From the NCBI GenBank assembly GCA_023145215.1, contig JAGLED010000007.1, positions 1-64,000 of the forward strand: a DNA stretch of 64,000 nucleotides, in the 5' to 3' direction. This document shows, in pieces, positions 53,633-63,550 of this stretch; the stretch's first letter is position 1, and every line of letters starts with the position of its first letter. The position numbers and the translations under genes were made by a program. This stretch comes from Rhodospirillales bacterium (GTDB lineage: Bacteria > Pseudomonadota > Alphaproteobacteria > Rhodospirillales > Casp-alpha2). The notes under the pieces are model-generated. The model had not been told where the DNA came from and did not search any database. It saw only the letters and a program-made list of their open reading frames with translations.

Positions 53633-54712
53633 TCAGGCCGCGCTTTCGGTCCGGCTGGGCGGCAATGAGGCGGCGCGCTCCTCGTATTCCTTGGCCTCCT
53701 CGCCCCGCCCCAGCGAACGCAAGACGGACGCATAGTTCTTGAGGCCCGTCACCAAAGACGGATGACCGGGATCGAACGTGCGTTCCTTGATCGAAAGTGC
53801 GCGCTTCAATAACGGTTCCGCCGCCTGCAGGTTGCCCTGTTTCTTGTACAGAAGCGCCAGGTTGTTGAGGTCGGTGGCGACGCTCGGGTGATCGTAACCG
53901 AGGACGCGTTCGTCGATCATCAAGGCGCGTCGGTAAAGGGGCTCCGCCTGTTCGTAACGCGCTTTCGCATAGTGGATGAGTGCCAGATTATTGAGCGATG
54001 TCGCGACATCCGGATGGTCGTTGCCGAGCGTCTTTTCCAGCAATCGGAGCCCGCGTGTAAACGCCTTCACGGCATTGTCGTGATCGCCGCTCTGGTAGCA
54101 CGCGGTACCCAGTTTATTGAGCACCTCGGCACGGCGTTCGTCGGCGGTGGGCGGCAGTTCGTCCACGGCTTGCTCATACAACTCGCGCGCATTTTCGGGT
54201 GCGATCAGCACCATATAAAGATCGGCAGCGATGATCTTGGCGGTCGCCCCGGCCTGCAGCATCTTTGCGGCACGGTCCTTGAGACGCCGGCCTTCCTCGC
54301 CCTCGCGAACGCCCAGTTTTTCGGTCAGCGTGATGGCCTTGTCGAACTCGCCCGCTTCCAAAGCGGCCAGTGCCTGACGCTGCGAATCGGCTAGCCCTTC
54401 GCCGACCGGCAGCAAATCGCGGAGTTTTCTGTGAATGACGTTGTATTCGCTCGCGAACTCACGGAGCCTGGTATCCTGCTCCTTGGCGCCGACGCCCTTG
54501 GCCCGCAGCATTTCCTGCAAGGCCTTGAAGGCCGGGTTTTCGCGGCCGATCGGGGTGTCGATGCGGTCTTCCAAGCCCGGTTCATGGCGTGGCTCGCCAT
54601 CGCCGCGGCCACGCGCCACCCACATGCCGACAAACGCGCCGACGACGGCGGCGATTCCGGCGGCAAGGGCGATGCCCGCCCACTGCGGCAATTCGGCGAA
54701 TGACAGTTCCAC
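53633..54712 (-). CDS. Membrane-anchored TPR protein
   Basis: A 359-residue protein with one N-terminal helix (about 12-33) and a soluble part. Residues 195-345 hold four to five TPR_12/kinesin-light-chain-type repeats (for example HPDVATSLNNLALIHYAKARY). The start is GTG at 54712 with AAGGA seven bases upstream. It is in the same direction as cbiX, 135 bases upstream of it. It has no known link to corrin synthesis; I infer an adaptor role only from TPR architecture. Confidence 0.8.
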   Translation of the reverse strand: MELSFAELPQWAGIALAAGIAAVVGAFVGMWVARGRGDGEPRHEPGLEDRIDTPIGRENPAFKALQEMLRAKGVGAKEQDTRLREFASEYNVIHRKLRDLLPVGEGLADSQRQALAALEAGEFDKAITLTEKLGVREGEEGRRLKDRAAKMLQAGATAKIIAADLYMVLIAPENARELYEQAVDELPPTADERRAEVLNKLGTACYQSGDHDNAVKAFTRGLRLLEKTLGNDHPDVATSLNNLALIHYAKARYEQAEPLYRRALMIDERVLGYDHPSVATDLNNLALLYKKQGNLQAAEPLLKRALSIKERTFDPGHPSLVTGLKNYASVLRSLGRGEEAKEYEERAASLPPSRTESAA

Positions 54713-54818
54713 GCTTGCTTCCTTCGGGCCGTTCCGGCTCTGGATGCAAAGAATCGGCTAAAAACGCTTCATTATCAACCATATCCCAATATCCGGCACC
54801 GGTTCCGTTGACGTTCCG

Positions 54819-55847
54819 ATGCGGGTGTCGTCAACTTCCGCCATGGTCACGTTAGGTTTCGCCGGTGCCGCTGCACCCTTCGATCCGCTGATACTGCTCA
54901 TCATCGCGATGGGCATAGAAGCCTATATCGGCGAAGCCCGGTTCATCTTCAGCCGCGTCAAGCACCCGGTGGCGATCCTCGGCGCGATGATCGGTTTCTT
55001 CGACGACAAGCTGAACCGGCCCAAACGCTCGCAGGTCGACCGCGCCGTCAGGGGGACGTTCGTCGTCATCTTCATGGTGTCGTTTGCCGCCGCCGTCGGC
55101 ATCGGTGTGATGTGGCTGACGCTTCACTTCACGTGGGGCTGGGTGCTGGAATGCGCGTTGCTGGTGACCCTTCTCGCGGGCCGTGGCCTCTACGATGCCG
55201 TTGCGCGTGTCGCCAAGGGGCTGGAAATCGGCGGCCTGGAGGGTGGGCGCGAAGCGGTCAGGCACATCGTCGGCCGCGATCCGAAGAGCCTCGATGCCCC
55301 CGGCATTGCGCGCGCCGCCGTCGAGAGCCTGGCGGAGAACTTCTCCGACGCGGTCGCGGCGCCCGTCTTCTGGTACGTGCTGCTCGGCTTCCCGGGGATC
55401 CTCGTTTATAAAACCGTCAACACCATGGACAGCATGATCGGCCACAAAACGCCCCTGCATCAGGCGTTCGGCTTCACCGCCGCCAGGCTGGACGACGCCT
55501 TGAACGCGATCCCGGCAAGACTGTCGGCGTTGATTTTCGCCGCGGCCGCATTGTTCGTGCCCACCGCGAACCCATCCGCCGCGATCAAGACGGCGATGCG
55601 CGACGCGAAAAAACATCGCTCTTTCAACGCCGGTTGGCCGGAAGCGGCAATGGCGGGGGCGCTCGGCATCGCACTGGCGGGACCGCGCACCTATGGGGGT
55701 GAGCGGGTCGACGACCACTGGATGGGAGATGGCCGCGCGCGGCTCAGTCACAAGGACATCCAGCGCGCGCTATATCTGTACGGGGTCGCCTGCCTGATCA
55801 CGGGAGGCATCGTCGGCGCGATTGCGGCGCTCAGACTACACCTCTGA
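54819..55847 (+). CDS. cobD: Adenosylcobinamide-phosphate synthase CobD/CbiB
   Basis: A 342-residue inner-membrane protein with four to five helices that attaches the aminopropanol (phosphate) arm to adenosylcobyrate. Family segments: KHPVAILGAMIGFFDDKLNR, RHIVGRDPKSLD, ESLAENFSDAVAAPVFWY, KTVNTMDSMIGHK and HRSFNAGWPEAAMAGALG. Start is ATG at 54819 or 54843; neither has a strong ribosome-binding site. It is the only rightward gene in this stretch and ends with no gap against convergent cobQ. Confidence 0.95.
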   Translation: MRVSSTSAMVTLGFAGAAAPFDPLILLIIAMGIEAYIGEARFIFSRVKHPVAILGAMIGFFDDKLNRPKRSQVDRAVRGTFVVIFMVSFAAAVGIGVMWLTLHFTWGWVLECALLVTLLAGRGLYDAVARVAKGLEIGGLEGGREAVRHIVGRDPKSLDAPGIARAAVESLAENFSDAVAAPVFWYVLLGFPGILVYKTVNTMDSMIGHKTPLHQAFGFTAARLDDALNAIPARLSALIFAAAALFVPTANPSAAIKTAMRDAKKHRSFNAGWPEAAMAGALGIALAGPRTYGGERVDDHWMGDGRARLSHKDIQRALYLYGVACLITGGIVGAIAALRLHL

Positions 55848-57332
55848 TCAGCGGGCCAGCGCCAGCAGCCCGTCCAAGTCCATATGCTTTTCCAGATGCG
55901 CCGCAAGGCCGTCGAGCGCCGCGTCCACCCGCCCCGCGTAATCGATCTCGGACGCACGTCCGTCGCGCAACCTGTTCAGGAACGCATGACGGAAACCGTC
56001 GGCGGCGAAAATTCCGTGCAGGTAGCCCGCCATCACCCGGCCGTCCTTAGAAACGGCGCCGTCGGTGCGCCCACCCTCAAGCGTCAGCCAGGGGCGCGCC
56101 GTGTCGGGCCCGGTGGTGCGGCCCATGTGCATTTCGTAACCCCGCACGTCCGCACCCGTCAGCATCTCTTTCCCCGTCACCTCGACCAGCGACTTGTCGC
56201 CGCCGATGACGGTTTCGACATCGAGCAGACCCAGGCCTTCAAGCGTTTCCGGCGCCCCCTCGATCCCGTCCGGATCGGCGAGCGTACGACCCAGAATCTG
56301 ATAGCCGCCGCATAAGCCGACGACGAGCCCGCCGCGCCGGTGATGCGCCGCGATGTCGGTATCCCAGCCCGCGTCCCTGAGCGCCTTCAGATCGCCGAGC
56401 GTCGCCTTGGAGCCGGCCAGAAGGACCACGTCCGCGTCACCCGGCAGGGCATCCCCCATCTCGATGATGTCGACACGGACATCGGGTTCGGCGGCGAGCG
56501 GGTCCAAGTCGTCGAAGTTGGAAATCCGGGGCAGACGCGGCACGGCGATGACGATGTCTTTTTTATCCCCATCGATCTCCCGCTTGTCCAACGCCATCGC
56601 GTCTTCCTTCGGCAAAGCGCGGGCGTCGGCGAAATAGGGGACGAGGCCGAATGACTTAAGCCCTGTCTTTTCGGTGATGATCTTCATGCCGTCGTCGAAC
56701 AGCGACGCATCGCCCCGGAACTTGTTGATAACGAAACCGGCCAGGTGCTTTCTATCAGCGTCCGAAATCACGGTGTACGTGCCGACGATCTGCGCGATGA
56801 CCCCACCCCGGTCGATGTCACCGACGAGGATCACCGGAATATTCGCGGCTTCGGCGAAGCCCATGTTGGCGATGTCAGCGTCGCGCAGGTTCACTTCCGC
56901 CGGGCTGCCCGCGCCCTCAACCAAGACAAGGTCGGCACCGTCGCCGTTGATATCGAAGCTTTCCAGCACGTCTTTCAGCAGCTTCGGCTTCATCTGATAA
57001 TAGTCGCGCGCCTTGGCATTCCCCGCGACCCGGCCCTGCACCACCACCTGCGCACCTATATCGGACTGCGGCTTCAGCAGCACCGGGTTCATGTGCACGG
57101 TCAAAGGCTGGCGCGCCGCCAGCGCCTGCAGCGCCTGAGCGCGGCCGATCTCGCCCCCGTCCGACGTGACGGCGGCGTTATTCGACATGTTCTGAGGCTT
57201 GAAGGGCCGAACCGCCATGCCCCGGTTCGCATATGCGCGGCAAAGGCCCGCAACCAGCAAGGACTTGCCGACGTCGGAGCCGGTGCCCTGAAACATCAGG
57301 GCCGGCGTGCGGACATCCGTCGCCTTACTCAA
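55848..57332 (-). CDS. cobQ: Cobyric acid synthase
   Basis: A 494-residue glutamine- and ATP-dependent amidase that amidates the b, d, e and g carboxylates. The N-terminal [13 protein letters not shown]-loop, [16 protein letters not shown], the amidotransferase motif [10 protein letters not shown] and the C-terminal YLHGIF histidine are all present. The start is TTG at 57332, overlapping the SYLF gene stop (TTGA). A shorter form from the internal ATG at 57296 would begin right at the P-loop and looks too short. Confidence 0.94.
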   Translation of the reverse strand: MSKATDVRTPALMFQGTGSDVGKSLLVAGLCRAYANRGMAVRPFKPQNMSNNAAVTSDGGEIGRAQALQALAARQPLTVHMNPVLLKPQSDIGAQVVVQGRVAGNAKARDYYQMKPKLLKDVLESFDINGDGADLVLVEGAGSPAEVNLRDADIANMGFAEAANIPVILVGDIDRGGVIAQIVGTYTVISDADRKHLAGFVINKFRGDASLFDDGMKIITEKTGLKSFGLVPYFADARALPKEDAMALDKREIDGDKKDIVIAVPRLPRISNFDDLDPLAAEPDVRVDIIEMGDALPGDADVVLLAGSKATLGDLKALRDAGWDTDIAAHHRRGGLVVGLCGGYQILGRTLADPDGIEGAPETLEGLGLLDVETVIGGDKSLVEVTGKEMLTGADVRGYEMHMGRTTGPDTARPWLTLEGGRTDGAVSKDGRVMAGYLHGIFAADGFRHAFLNRLRDGRASEIDYAGRVDAALDGLAAHLEKHMDLDGLLALAR

Positions 57333-58033
57333 TACTTGGCGAGGACGGCAGCCAGCCTGTCGGCGCGGGCCATCCGGTTGGCGGGATCGGTCACGATCTC
57401 GCGGGGTGTCTTACCCTGACCATAGACCGCTTCGTTGATGTCCTGACGCCGCGCCATCACCGCACCCTCGACACTCGCGCCCGCGAACGCCCCGACCTTG
57501 GAGTTGGCGAACGCCAGCACATCGGCGCCGAGATTGGTGGTCGTCGACGCTTCGGCACCGAGGCCGTAGAACCCCGCCGTCACGCCGGCGTCCGCGCCGA
57601 TCTTGGCCTGGTCCTTGAGAATCGCTTCGAGCGCGCCCTTGTTGCGGATCACGAGGATCACTTCCGTGCTCTGCGCGCCGAACTGAATGCCGAAGCTGCC
57701 GGCACCCAGCGTGTAGAAAGCGGGTGCGCTCCACCCGCCATCAGGGGTGCGCGCCATCAATAGACCGTTGCCCCCCTCGCCACCGACGAAGAACCCCGCC
57801 TTGAGGATGCTCGGGAAGATCGCGATGGCGACTGAATCCGGCAGATACTTGGAAAACCGCTGCAGGCCCTTCAAAGTCTGGAAACGCTCGACCGTGGCGA
57901 CCGCACTGTCGACCATGTGTTCGGCCTTGAGAACGGGCGACTCTTCGTACTCGGTGCATCCGGCGACGCTGCCGAGCGCCACCATGGCGGCGGCGGTGGA
58001 CAGGAAACGGCGGCGCGAAAGTCGGGCAAGCAT
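57329..58033 (-). CDS. SYLF/Ysc84-domain lipoprotein
   Basis: A 234-residue protein. The N terminus [16 protein letters not shown] has a twin-arginine-like RRR-F-L motif and a lipobox ending in C26 (SVAGC). The mature part is a SYLF domain (about 70-230: [34 protein letters not shown]), a lipid-binding fold. The ATG at 58033 has GAGGAG seven bases upstream; longer readings from a TTG at 58048 or ATG at 58039 fit it less well. It lies between cobO (11 bases) and cobQ (overlap). It has no known role in corrin synthesis. Confidence 0.85.
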   Translation of the reverse strand: MLARLSRRRFLSTAAAMVALGSVAGCTEYEESPVLKAEHMVDSAVATVERFQTLKGLQRFSKYLPDSVAIAIFPSILKAGFFVGGEGGNGLLMARTPDGGWSAPAFYTLGAGSFGIQFGAQSTEVILVIRNKGALEAILKDQAKIGADAGVTAGFYGLGAEASTTTNLGADVLAFANSKVGAFAGASVEGAVMARRQDINEAVYGQGKTPREIVTDPANRMARADRLAAVLAKY

Positions 58034-58044
58034 GCGCATTCTCC

Positions 58045-58671
58045 TCAAAATTCGATACCGACCTGCGCTTTGACGCCGGAACGGAACGGGTGTTTGACCT
58101 GCGTCATTTCCGTGACCAGATCGGCGATCTCGATCAATTCGTCTTTGGCGTTCCGGCCCGTCACCGCGACATGCAGCAGTTCGGGCTTGTTCTGCAGCGT
58201 TTCGATCACTTCATCGAGCGGCAGATTTTCATAGCGCAGCACGATATTCAGTTCATCCAGGATGACCATCTTGTACGATGGATCGTTAATCATTTCTTTC
58301 GCCGCCTCCCATGCCTGTCTGGCGGCGGAGATATCGCGCTCGCGGTCCTGGGTTTCCCATGAAAACCCTTCGCCCATCGCCTTCATCACGCAGAGATCGG
58401 GAAAGTGTTCGAGCACCTTGCGCTCACCGGTTTCCCATTTGCCCTTCACGAACTGAACGAGACCGACCTTCATGCCGTTGCCGATGGCACGAACCGCAAG
58501 GCCCATTGCTGCCGTCGACTTTCCCTTGCCCTTGCCGGTGTGGATGATGATCAGGCCCTTCTCGATCGTCTTGGTGGCGAGAATCTTGTCGCGCGCGGCT
58601 TTTTTCTTCGCCATCTTCTCGGCGTGGCGCGCGTTCAGTTCTTCTTCGGTCATATTGTCTTTATCCGTCAT
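58045..58671 (-). CDS. cobO: Cob(I)yrinic acid a,c-diamide adenosyltransferase CobO
   Basis: A 208-residue CobO/BtuR/CobA-type enzyme that transfers the adenosyl group from ATP to Co(I). The P-loop GKGKGKST is at 46-53; other markers are GLVQFVKGKWETGERK and the ILDELNIVLRY segment. The ATG at 58671 has GGGAGGGACGG upstream and is chosen over a GTG at 58692. The gene is 30 bases after cobN. Confidence 0.95.
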   Translation of the reverse strand: MTDKDNMTEEELNARHAEKMAKKKAARDKILATKTIEKGLIIIHTGKGKGKSTAAMGLAVRAIGNGMKVGLVQFVKGKWETGERKVLEHFPDLCVMKAMGEGFSWETQDRERDISAARQAWEAAKEMINDPSYKMVILDELNIVLRYENLPLDEVIETLQNKPELLHVAVTGRNAKDELIEIADLVTEMTQVKHPFRSGVKAQVGIEF

Positions 58672-58701
58672 CGTTCCGTCCCTCCCCGGCACGCTATCAT
58701 A

Positions 58702-61700
58702 CTATACCGCTTCCGCCCGGCCCAGACGCTGCAAGACATCGCGCGTCGAATTCAAGCGCGGTGTCCAGAGACCGCGATCCTGCGCCTCGATCAGGCGCTG
58801 GGCAATATCGCGTAGCGCATCCGGATTGGCGTCTTCCAGAAAGCCCCGCACATCGTCGTCGTCCAGATACGCCTGGAACACGAGATCGAAGTGATGATCC
58901 TTGACCGCCCCCGTCGTCGCAGCGAACGCAAACATGTAATCGACCGTCGCCGCCATCTCGAACGCGCCTTTGTAGCCGTGGCGTTTGACCCCCTCGATCC
59001 ACTTCGGATTGACGACCCGGGCACGGACCACGCGCGCGATCTCGTCTTCCAGCGGCCGGACGACGGGGCGTTCAGGTCTTGAATGATCGTTGTGATAAAC
59101 CGCCGGGCGTTCACCCCGGTATTCGTTGACGGCCGCCGTCATGCCGCCTTCGAACTGGTAATAATCATCCGAATCCAGCAGGTCGTGTTCGCGGTTGTCC
59201 TGGTTATGGACGACCGCCTGCACGCGCTTGAGCCTGTCGACGAACAGGTTGTGCTCCGCCGCCCCCTCCGAGCCACCGCCGTACGCATACCCGCCCCATG
59301 CGACGTAGGCATTGGCCAGGTCCGATTCGGTCTGCCAGCCCTTCTCGTCGATCAGCGCCTGCAGGCCCGCGCCATAAGCGCCGGGCTTCGAGCCGAAGAC
59401 GCGGTAACCGGCACGCCGCTGAGCGTCTTTTTGATCGACCCCTTTATTCACCAAGCGTTCGGTTTCAGCCCGGACACGCGACGCAATCGGATTCATTTCC
59501 TCCGGTTCGTCGAGATCGGCAACGGCGCGCACCGCGCTGTCGAACAGGTCGATCAGCGCCGGAAACGCGTCCCTGAAGAACCCGGAAATCCTGAGCGTTA
59601 CATCGACGCGCGGCCGGTCGAGGATATCAAGCGGCAACACTTCGAACCCGACGACGCGTCTCGATGCGCCGTCCCATGTCGGGCGCACGCCCATCAACGC
59701 CAACGCCTGTGCGATATCGTCGCCGCCCGTGCGCATGTTTGACGTGCCCCAGGCCGACAACGCCATCACCGTCGGCCATTCACCGTGACCCTGCATATAG
59801 CGTTCGATCAACAATGATGCCGAGCGCCACCCGAGCGTCGACGCCGCCGGTGTCGGCACGGTGCGGGTGTCGACGGAATAGAAATTGCGGCCGGTCGGCA
59901 AGACATCGGGCCGCCCCCGCGTCGGCGCGCCGGAAGGCCCGGGATCCACGAACCTGCCGTCGAGTGCGGTGAGCATGCCGTTGATTTCAGCATCGCCCGA
60001 TGCCGCGACGCGGGGACGCAAGTCTTCTTCGAGCCACTTCATCACCGCCGCCGTCCGCGTTCGCTTCTGGTTGACGGCGAGGTCCCAGCTCACGTGCGCG
60101 TGGGCAAGCAACTCCACACGCTCGACCGTATCGCCCGCTGTCCGCCACGGGTCGTCGCTGATCGCGGCAAGCACCGGTGGTCGCTTGCCGGTCCACTCAG
60201 CCGCCATGTCGCAGTCGAGGGGATCGAAATCCAACCCGAAGTCGGCGGCGATAGCCCGGTGAAGGGATGCGTCCGCACCCTCGCCCGCACCGCGCGGCAC
60301 ACGTACCAACGCCACCAGCAGATCGGTGAGCAAGCGCCCGCGCGGGCTTTCACCGAACACGTGAAGGCCGTCCCTGATCTGCAGTTCTTTCAATTCGCAC
60401 AAATAACCGTCGAGCTTGGCGAGCGCGTCGTCTTCGGATTCGTCGACGGCGATGCCGATATCCTCGTCCAGTCCGGTCGCGCGGCAGAGGGTCAGGATCT
60501 CTTCCGTCAAAACCCGGATACGCCTCGGATCGACACCGGCGGCCTCGTAATATTCATCGACGAGTTGTTCCAGGTCCTTCAGGGGGCCATAGCTTTCCGC
60601 GCGTGTCAGCGGTGGCGTCAGATGATCGATGATGACCGCGCTCGTGCGGCGTTTGGCCTGCGTGCCCTCGCCCGGATCATTGACAATGAACGGATAAATG
60701 TGCGGCATCGCCCCCAACGCCGCTTCCGGAAAGCAGTCTTCGGAAAGGGCCAAGGCCTTGCCGGGCAGCCATTCCAGGTTGCCATGCTTGCCCATGTGGC
60801 AGACGGCGTCGGCGCGAAAGCCGCGTTCCAACCACGCATAGAACGCAAGATAACCGTGCGGCGGTATCAGCGCCGGGTCGTGGTAGCTCTGAACCGGGTC
60901 GATGTTGTAGCCGCGCGCCGGTTGAAGGCCGATCACCACATTGCCGCATCGATAAGCCGAGATCGCAAAGGTGCCGCAATCCACATCGCCTTCTCTATAG
61001 AAAGGATCCGTCTCCGGTGCGCCCCAGCGTTCCAGCACCTGTTCGCGGACGTTCGCGGGCAGCGCACCGAACCAGATCTGGTAGTCGGCAAGCGAGAGCG
61101 ACTCCGTCACCGTTCGACTCGCGAGATTCTTGAAGTCATTGGTCGGGCCTTTTTTAAGGCGGTCGATCAACGCCGCGCCGTCGGCGGGCGCGTCCGTGAC
61201 CCTGTAGCCCGCACCCTCAAGCGCCTTCAACACACGAACAGTCCCCGCCGGCGTGTCCAGGCCGACACCGTTCCCGAGCCGGGCGTCCTTGTTCGGATAA
61301 TTGGCGAGCACGAGGGCGACGCGGCGCTCGTTCGCCGGGGTATTCCGCAGCTTCGCCCAGTTGGCCGCTAACCGCGCAACGAAGTCGAGCCGGTCCGGCA
61401 CCGGCTCGTAGGTGACGATATCGCTTTCCGTCGCCTCGTCGCGGCGCGCCCTTCCCTTGAACGACACGGCGCGGGTAAAGATGCGGCCGTCGACTTCTGG
61501 GAGCGCCACGTTCATAGCGATGTCGCGGGCGGAAAGGCCACGCGTACCGCTTTCCCAGCCCTCACGATTGCCGCCCGAGAAGACGACCTGCAACACCGGA
61601 CAGCCGCTTTTATCGAGCGGCCCGGACGTAAAATCCTTGCCCGGCGCGGACACCGCGAATCCGGTCGCGTTCAACACCACGTCCGGAGCAGCATCTTCAT

Positions 61701-62469
61701 AGAGCGCAGTGATGGTGTCGGCGGACACCGGATCCTTGAGGCTTTGGGCGAAGACCGGCAGCGGATTGAGCCCCGCGGCGTCAAGCGCCGCGATCATCCG
61801 GTCGACGGCGGCGAGGTTCCCGGCCTGCACCAGGGCACGATAAAACACCAGCGAGGCCACCGGGCGGCCCTGTTCCCATTGCCGCCGCACGTCATTCATC
61901 GACGGCGCCTCGATCCCGGGCCAGTAAATCCCGGCACGCAGCAACGTCGCTGGCTCGCGCCAGTCCACGTCCCTGCCCGTCAGCGCCGCCGCATATAACA
62001 GAAGATTGCGGCTGTTGGCCGGTCCGCCATGCACGCCGTATTGCCAGAGTCGGTGCTGCGCCTCCGCATCCAAAGTCGAGAACCCGGCGAGTTCCGGGTC
62101 CGGCTGGTCGTCGCCCGGTAAAACGGCAAGAGCGATCCCCGAAGACCGGCATGTCTCAGCGATCTGTTCGATCCCGTACGACCAGTAGCCGTAACCGCCC
62201 AATATCCGGATCACCACCAGTTTGGCGTGGCGCACGATCTCGTCGGCGTAAAGATCGACCGACATGTTATGGCCGAGTTGCATCAGATTCGCGAGACGAA
62301 GCGTCGGCACCTCGTAACCTGCGTCGATGAGATCGCGCCGGGCATCGGCAAGCAGGGCCAGTTCGGTATCGGCGGCGGAGAGATACACCACCTCACCCGG
62401 TGTCTGCCCGAGGTCGACGGCTTCTTCGCCGTCGGTGATGGCACCCGGTTGTGCGGCTAGAAGATGCAT
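58702..62469 (-). CDS. cobN: Cobaltochelatase subunit CobN
   Basis: A 1255-residue large subunit of the ATP-dependent late cobalt chelatase, related to ChlH/BchH and acting with CobS and CobT on hydrogenobyrinate a,c-diamide. Length fits the roughly 1275-residue reference. Family markers include LRIL GGYGYWSYG near the N terminus, AVCHMGKHGNLEWLPGK mid-way and GEWPTVMALSAWGTSNMRTGGDDIAQ in the C-terminal half. It is preceded by cobW, the usual pair. CobS and CobT are not in the window. An early-insertion CbiX lies nearby in the same cluster. Confidence 0.95.
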   Translation of the reverse strand: MHLLAAQPGAITDGEEAVDLGQTPGEVVYLSAADTELALLADARRDLIDAGYEVPTLRLANLMQLGHNMSVDLYADEIVRHAKLVVIRILGGYGYWSYGIEQIAETCRSSGIALAVLPGDDQPDPELAGFSTLDAEAQHRLWQYGVHGGPANSRNLLLYAAALTGRDVDWREPATLLRAGIYWPGIEAPSMNDVRRQWEQGRPVASLVFYRALVQAGNLAAVDRMIAALDAAGLNPLPVFAQSLKDPVSADTITALYEDAAPDVVLNATGFAVSAPGKDFTSGPLDKSGCPVLQVVFSGGNREGWESGTRGLSARDIAMNVALPEVDGRIFTRAVSFKGRARRDEATESDIVTYEPVPDRLDFVARLAANWAKLRNTPANERRVALVLANYPNKDARLGNGVGLDTPAGTVRVLKALEGAGYRVTDAPADGAALIDRLKKGPTNDFKNLASRTVTESLSLADYQIWFGALPANVREQVLERWGAPETDPFYREGDVDCGTFAISAYRCGNVVIGLQPARGYNIDPVQSYHDPALIPPHGYLAFYAWLERGFRADAVCHMGKHGNLEWLPGKALALSEDCFPEAALGAMPHIYPFIVNDPGEGTQAKRRTSAVIIDHLTPPLTRAESYGPLKDLEQLVDEYYEAAGVDPRRIRVLTEEILTLCRATGLDEDIGIAVDESEDDALAKLDGYLCELKELQIRDGLHVFGESPRGRLLTDLLVALVRVPRGAGEGADASLHRAIAADFGLDFDPLDCDMAAEWTGKRPPVLAAISDDPWRTAGDTVERVELLAHAHVSWDLAVNQKRTRTAAVMKWLEEDLRPRVAASGDAEINGMLTALDGRFVDPGPSGAPTRGRPDVLPTGRNFYSVDTRTVPTPAASTLGWRSASLLIERYMQGHGEWPTVMALSAWGTSNMRTGGDDIAQALALMGVRPTWDGASRRVVGFEVLPLDILDRPRVDVTLRISGFFRDAFPALIDLFDSAVRAVADLDEPEEMNPIASRVRAETERLVNKGVDQKDAQRRAGYRVFGSKPGAYGAGLQALIDEKGWQTESDLANAYVAWGGYAYGGGSEGAAEHNLFVDRLKRVQAVVHNQDNREHDLLDSDDYYQFEGGMTAAVNEYRGERPAVYHNDHSRPERPVVRPLEDEIARVVRARVVNPKWIEGVKRHGYKGAFEMAATVDYMFAFAATTGAVKDHHFDLVFQAYLDDDDVRGFLEDANPDALRDIAQRLIEAQDRGLWTPRLNSTRDVLQRLGRAEAV

Positions 62470-62521
62470 TCGCGTTCCGTCCGTGGCCCGCGCCGGGGGT
62501 CCGGCCGCGGGTAACTAACGA

Positions 62522-63550
62522 TCAGGCCGCTCCCTTGAGTTCGGAAGCGATCGCCTCTCTATTCAATCCCGTCAGTCCGATCACGACGAGTTCGCTTCGG
62601 CGTGTCTCGCCGTCCTGCCAGGGGCGGTCGAAGTACCGTTCAACCCTGGGGCCGACCGCCTGAATGACATGGCGCATCGGCTTGCCCGGCACGTTGACGA
62701 AGCCCTTGATGCGAAGAATGTCGTGTGCGGTCGTCGCCGCCTTGATGCGGGCTTCGAGCGCGCCCGGATCGTCGATGTCGCCGAGCGGCACCTGGAAGCT
62801 CTCGAAATCGTCATGATCGTGATCGTCGTCTTCATCATGGTGCGACGGGCGCTGATCGAGATCGTCCTCGACCGCCGCCGACATCGCCAGCAACACGCCG
62901 AGATCGATATTCCCCTTCACCGTCTCGACGACCTTCACGCCGGGGCGAATTTCCTTGCCGAGTACAGCTCTTACGACGGATTTGTCGTCGTTCGTCATCA
63001 GATCAGATTTGTTCAGCAGCACGAGATCGGCGCAGAGGAGTTGATCCTCGAACACTTCCTCCAGCGGCGAATGATGATCGAGATTGTCGTCGGCTTCACG
63101 CGCCGCCTGAACCTTATCCGGGTCGTCCGCGAAACGGCCGTCGCGAACGGCGGGCGCGTCGACAACGGCGACGACGCCGTCCACAGTGACCCGCGAGCGG
63201 ACTTCCGGCCAGTTAAAAGCCTTCACCAGCGGTTTCGGCAAAGCCAGCCCCGAGGTTTCGATGACGATGTGATCGGGCGGCGTTTCGCGGCGCAGCAGCT
63301 TTTCCATGGTCGGCAGGAAATCGTCGGCGACGGTGCAGCAGATGCAGCCGTTGGCAAGTTCCATCACGTCGTCTTCGGCGCAGCCTTCGAAGCCGCAGCC
63401 GTTGATCACTTCACGATCGACACCGATGTCGCCGAACTCGTTGATGATCAGGGCGATCCGCTTGCCGTTCGCATTCGACAGGATATGCCGGATCAGCGTC
63501 GTCTTGCCGGCGCCCAGAAATCCGGTGATCACAGTCGCGGGAATCTTCAT
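62522..63550 (-). CDS. cobW: CobW-type GTPase metallochaperone
   Basis: A 342-residue G3E GTPase thought to deliver cobalt to CobN. Walker A is GFLGAGKTT (10-18), the metal-binding CICC motif is at C69-C72, and NKSDL serves as the base-recognition motif. A His/Asp-rich stretch (HHDEDDDHDHDD) lies near residue 240 and a CobW_C domain follows (about 250-340). The start overlaps the stop of cobP (ATGA); cobN follows after 52 bases. Confidence 0.94.
   Translation of the reverse strand: MKIPATVITGFLGAGKTTLIRHILSNANGKRIALIINEFGDIGVDREVINGCGFEGCAEDDVMELANGCICCTVADDFLPTMEKLLRRETPPDHIVIETSGLALPKPLVKAFNWPEVRSRVTVDGVVAVVDAPAVRDGRFADDPDKVQAAREADDNLDHHSPLEEVFEDQLLCADLVLLNKSDLMTNDDKSVVRAVLGKEIRPGVKVVETVKGNIDLGVLLAMSAAVEDDLDQRPSHHDEDDDHDHDDFESFQVPLGDIDDPGALEARIKAATTAHDILRIKGFVNVPGKPMRHVIQAVGPRVERYFDRPWQDGETRRSELVVIGLTGLNREAIASELKGAA

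Noticed and set aside
52091-53668. Rightward open frame of 525 codons opposite cbiX
   Set aside because: Antisense to the CbiX catalytic and His-tail codons; the apparent valine/methionine-rich stretch is just the complement of the CAC/CAT repeats.
58034-58048. Longer start for the SYLF lipoprotein (TTG at 58048)
   Set aside because: The GAGGAG site is spaced properly for the ATG at 58033, and the twin-arginine signal starts there.
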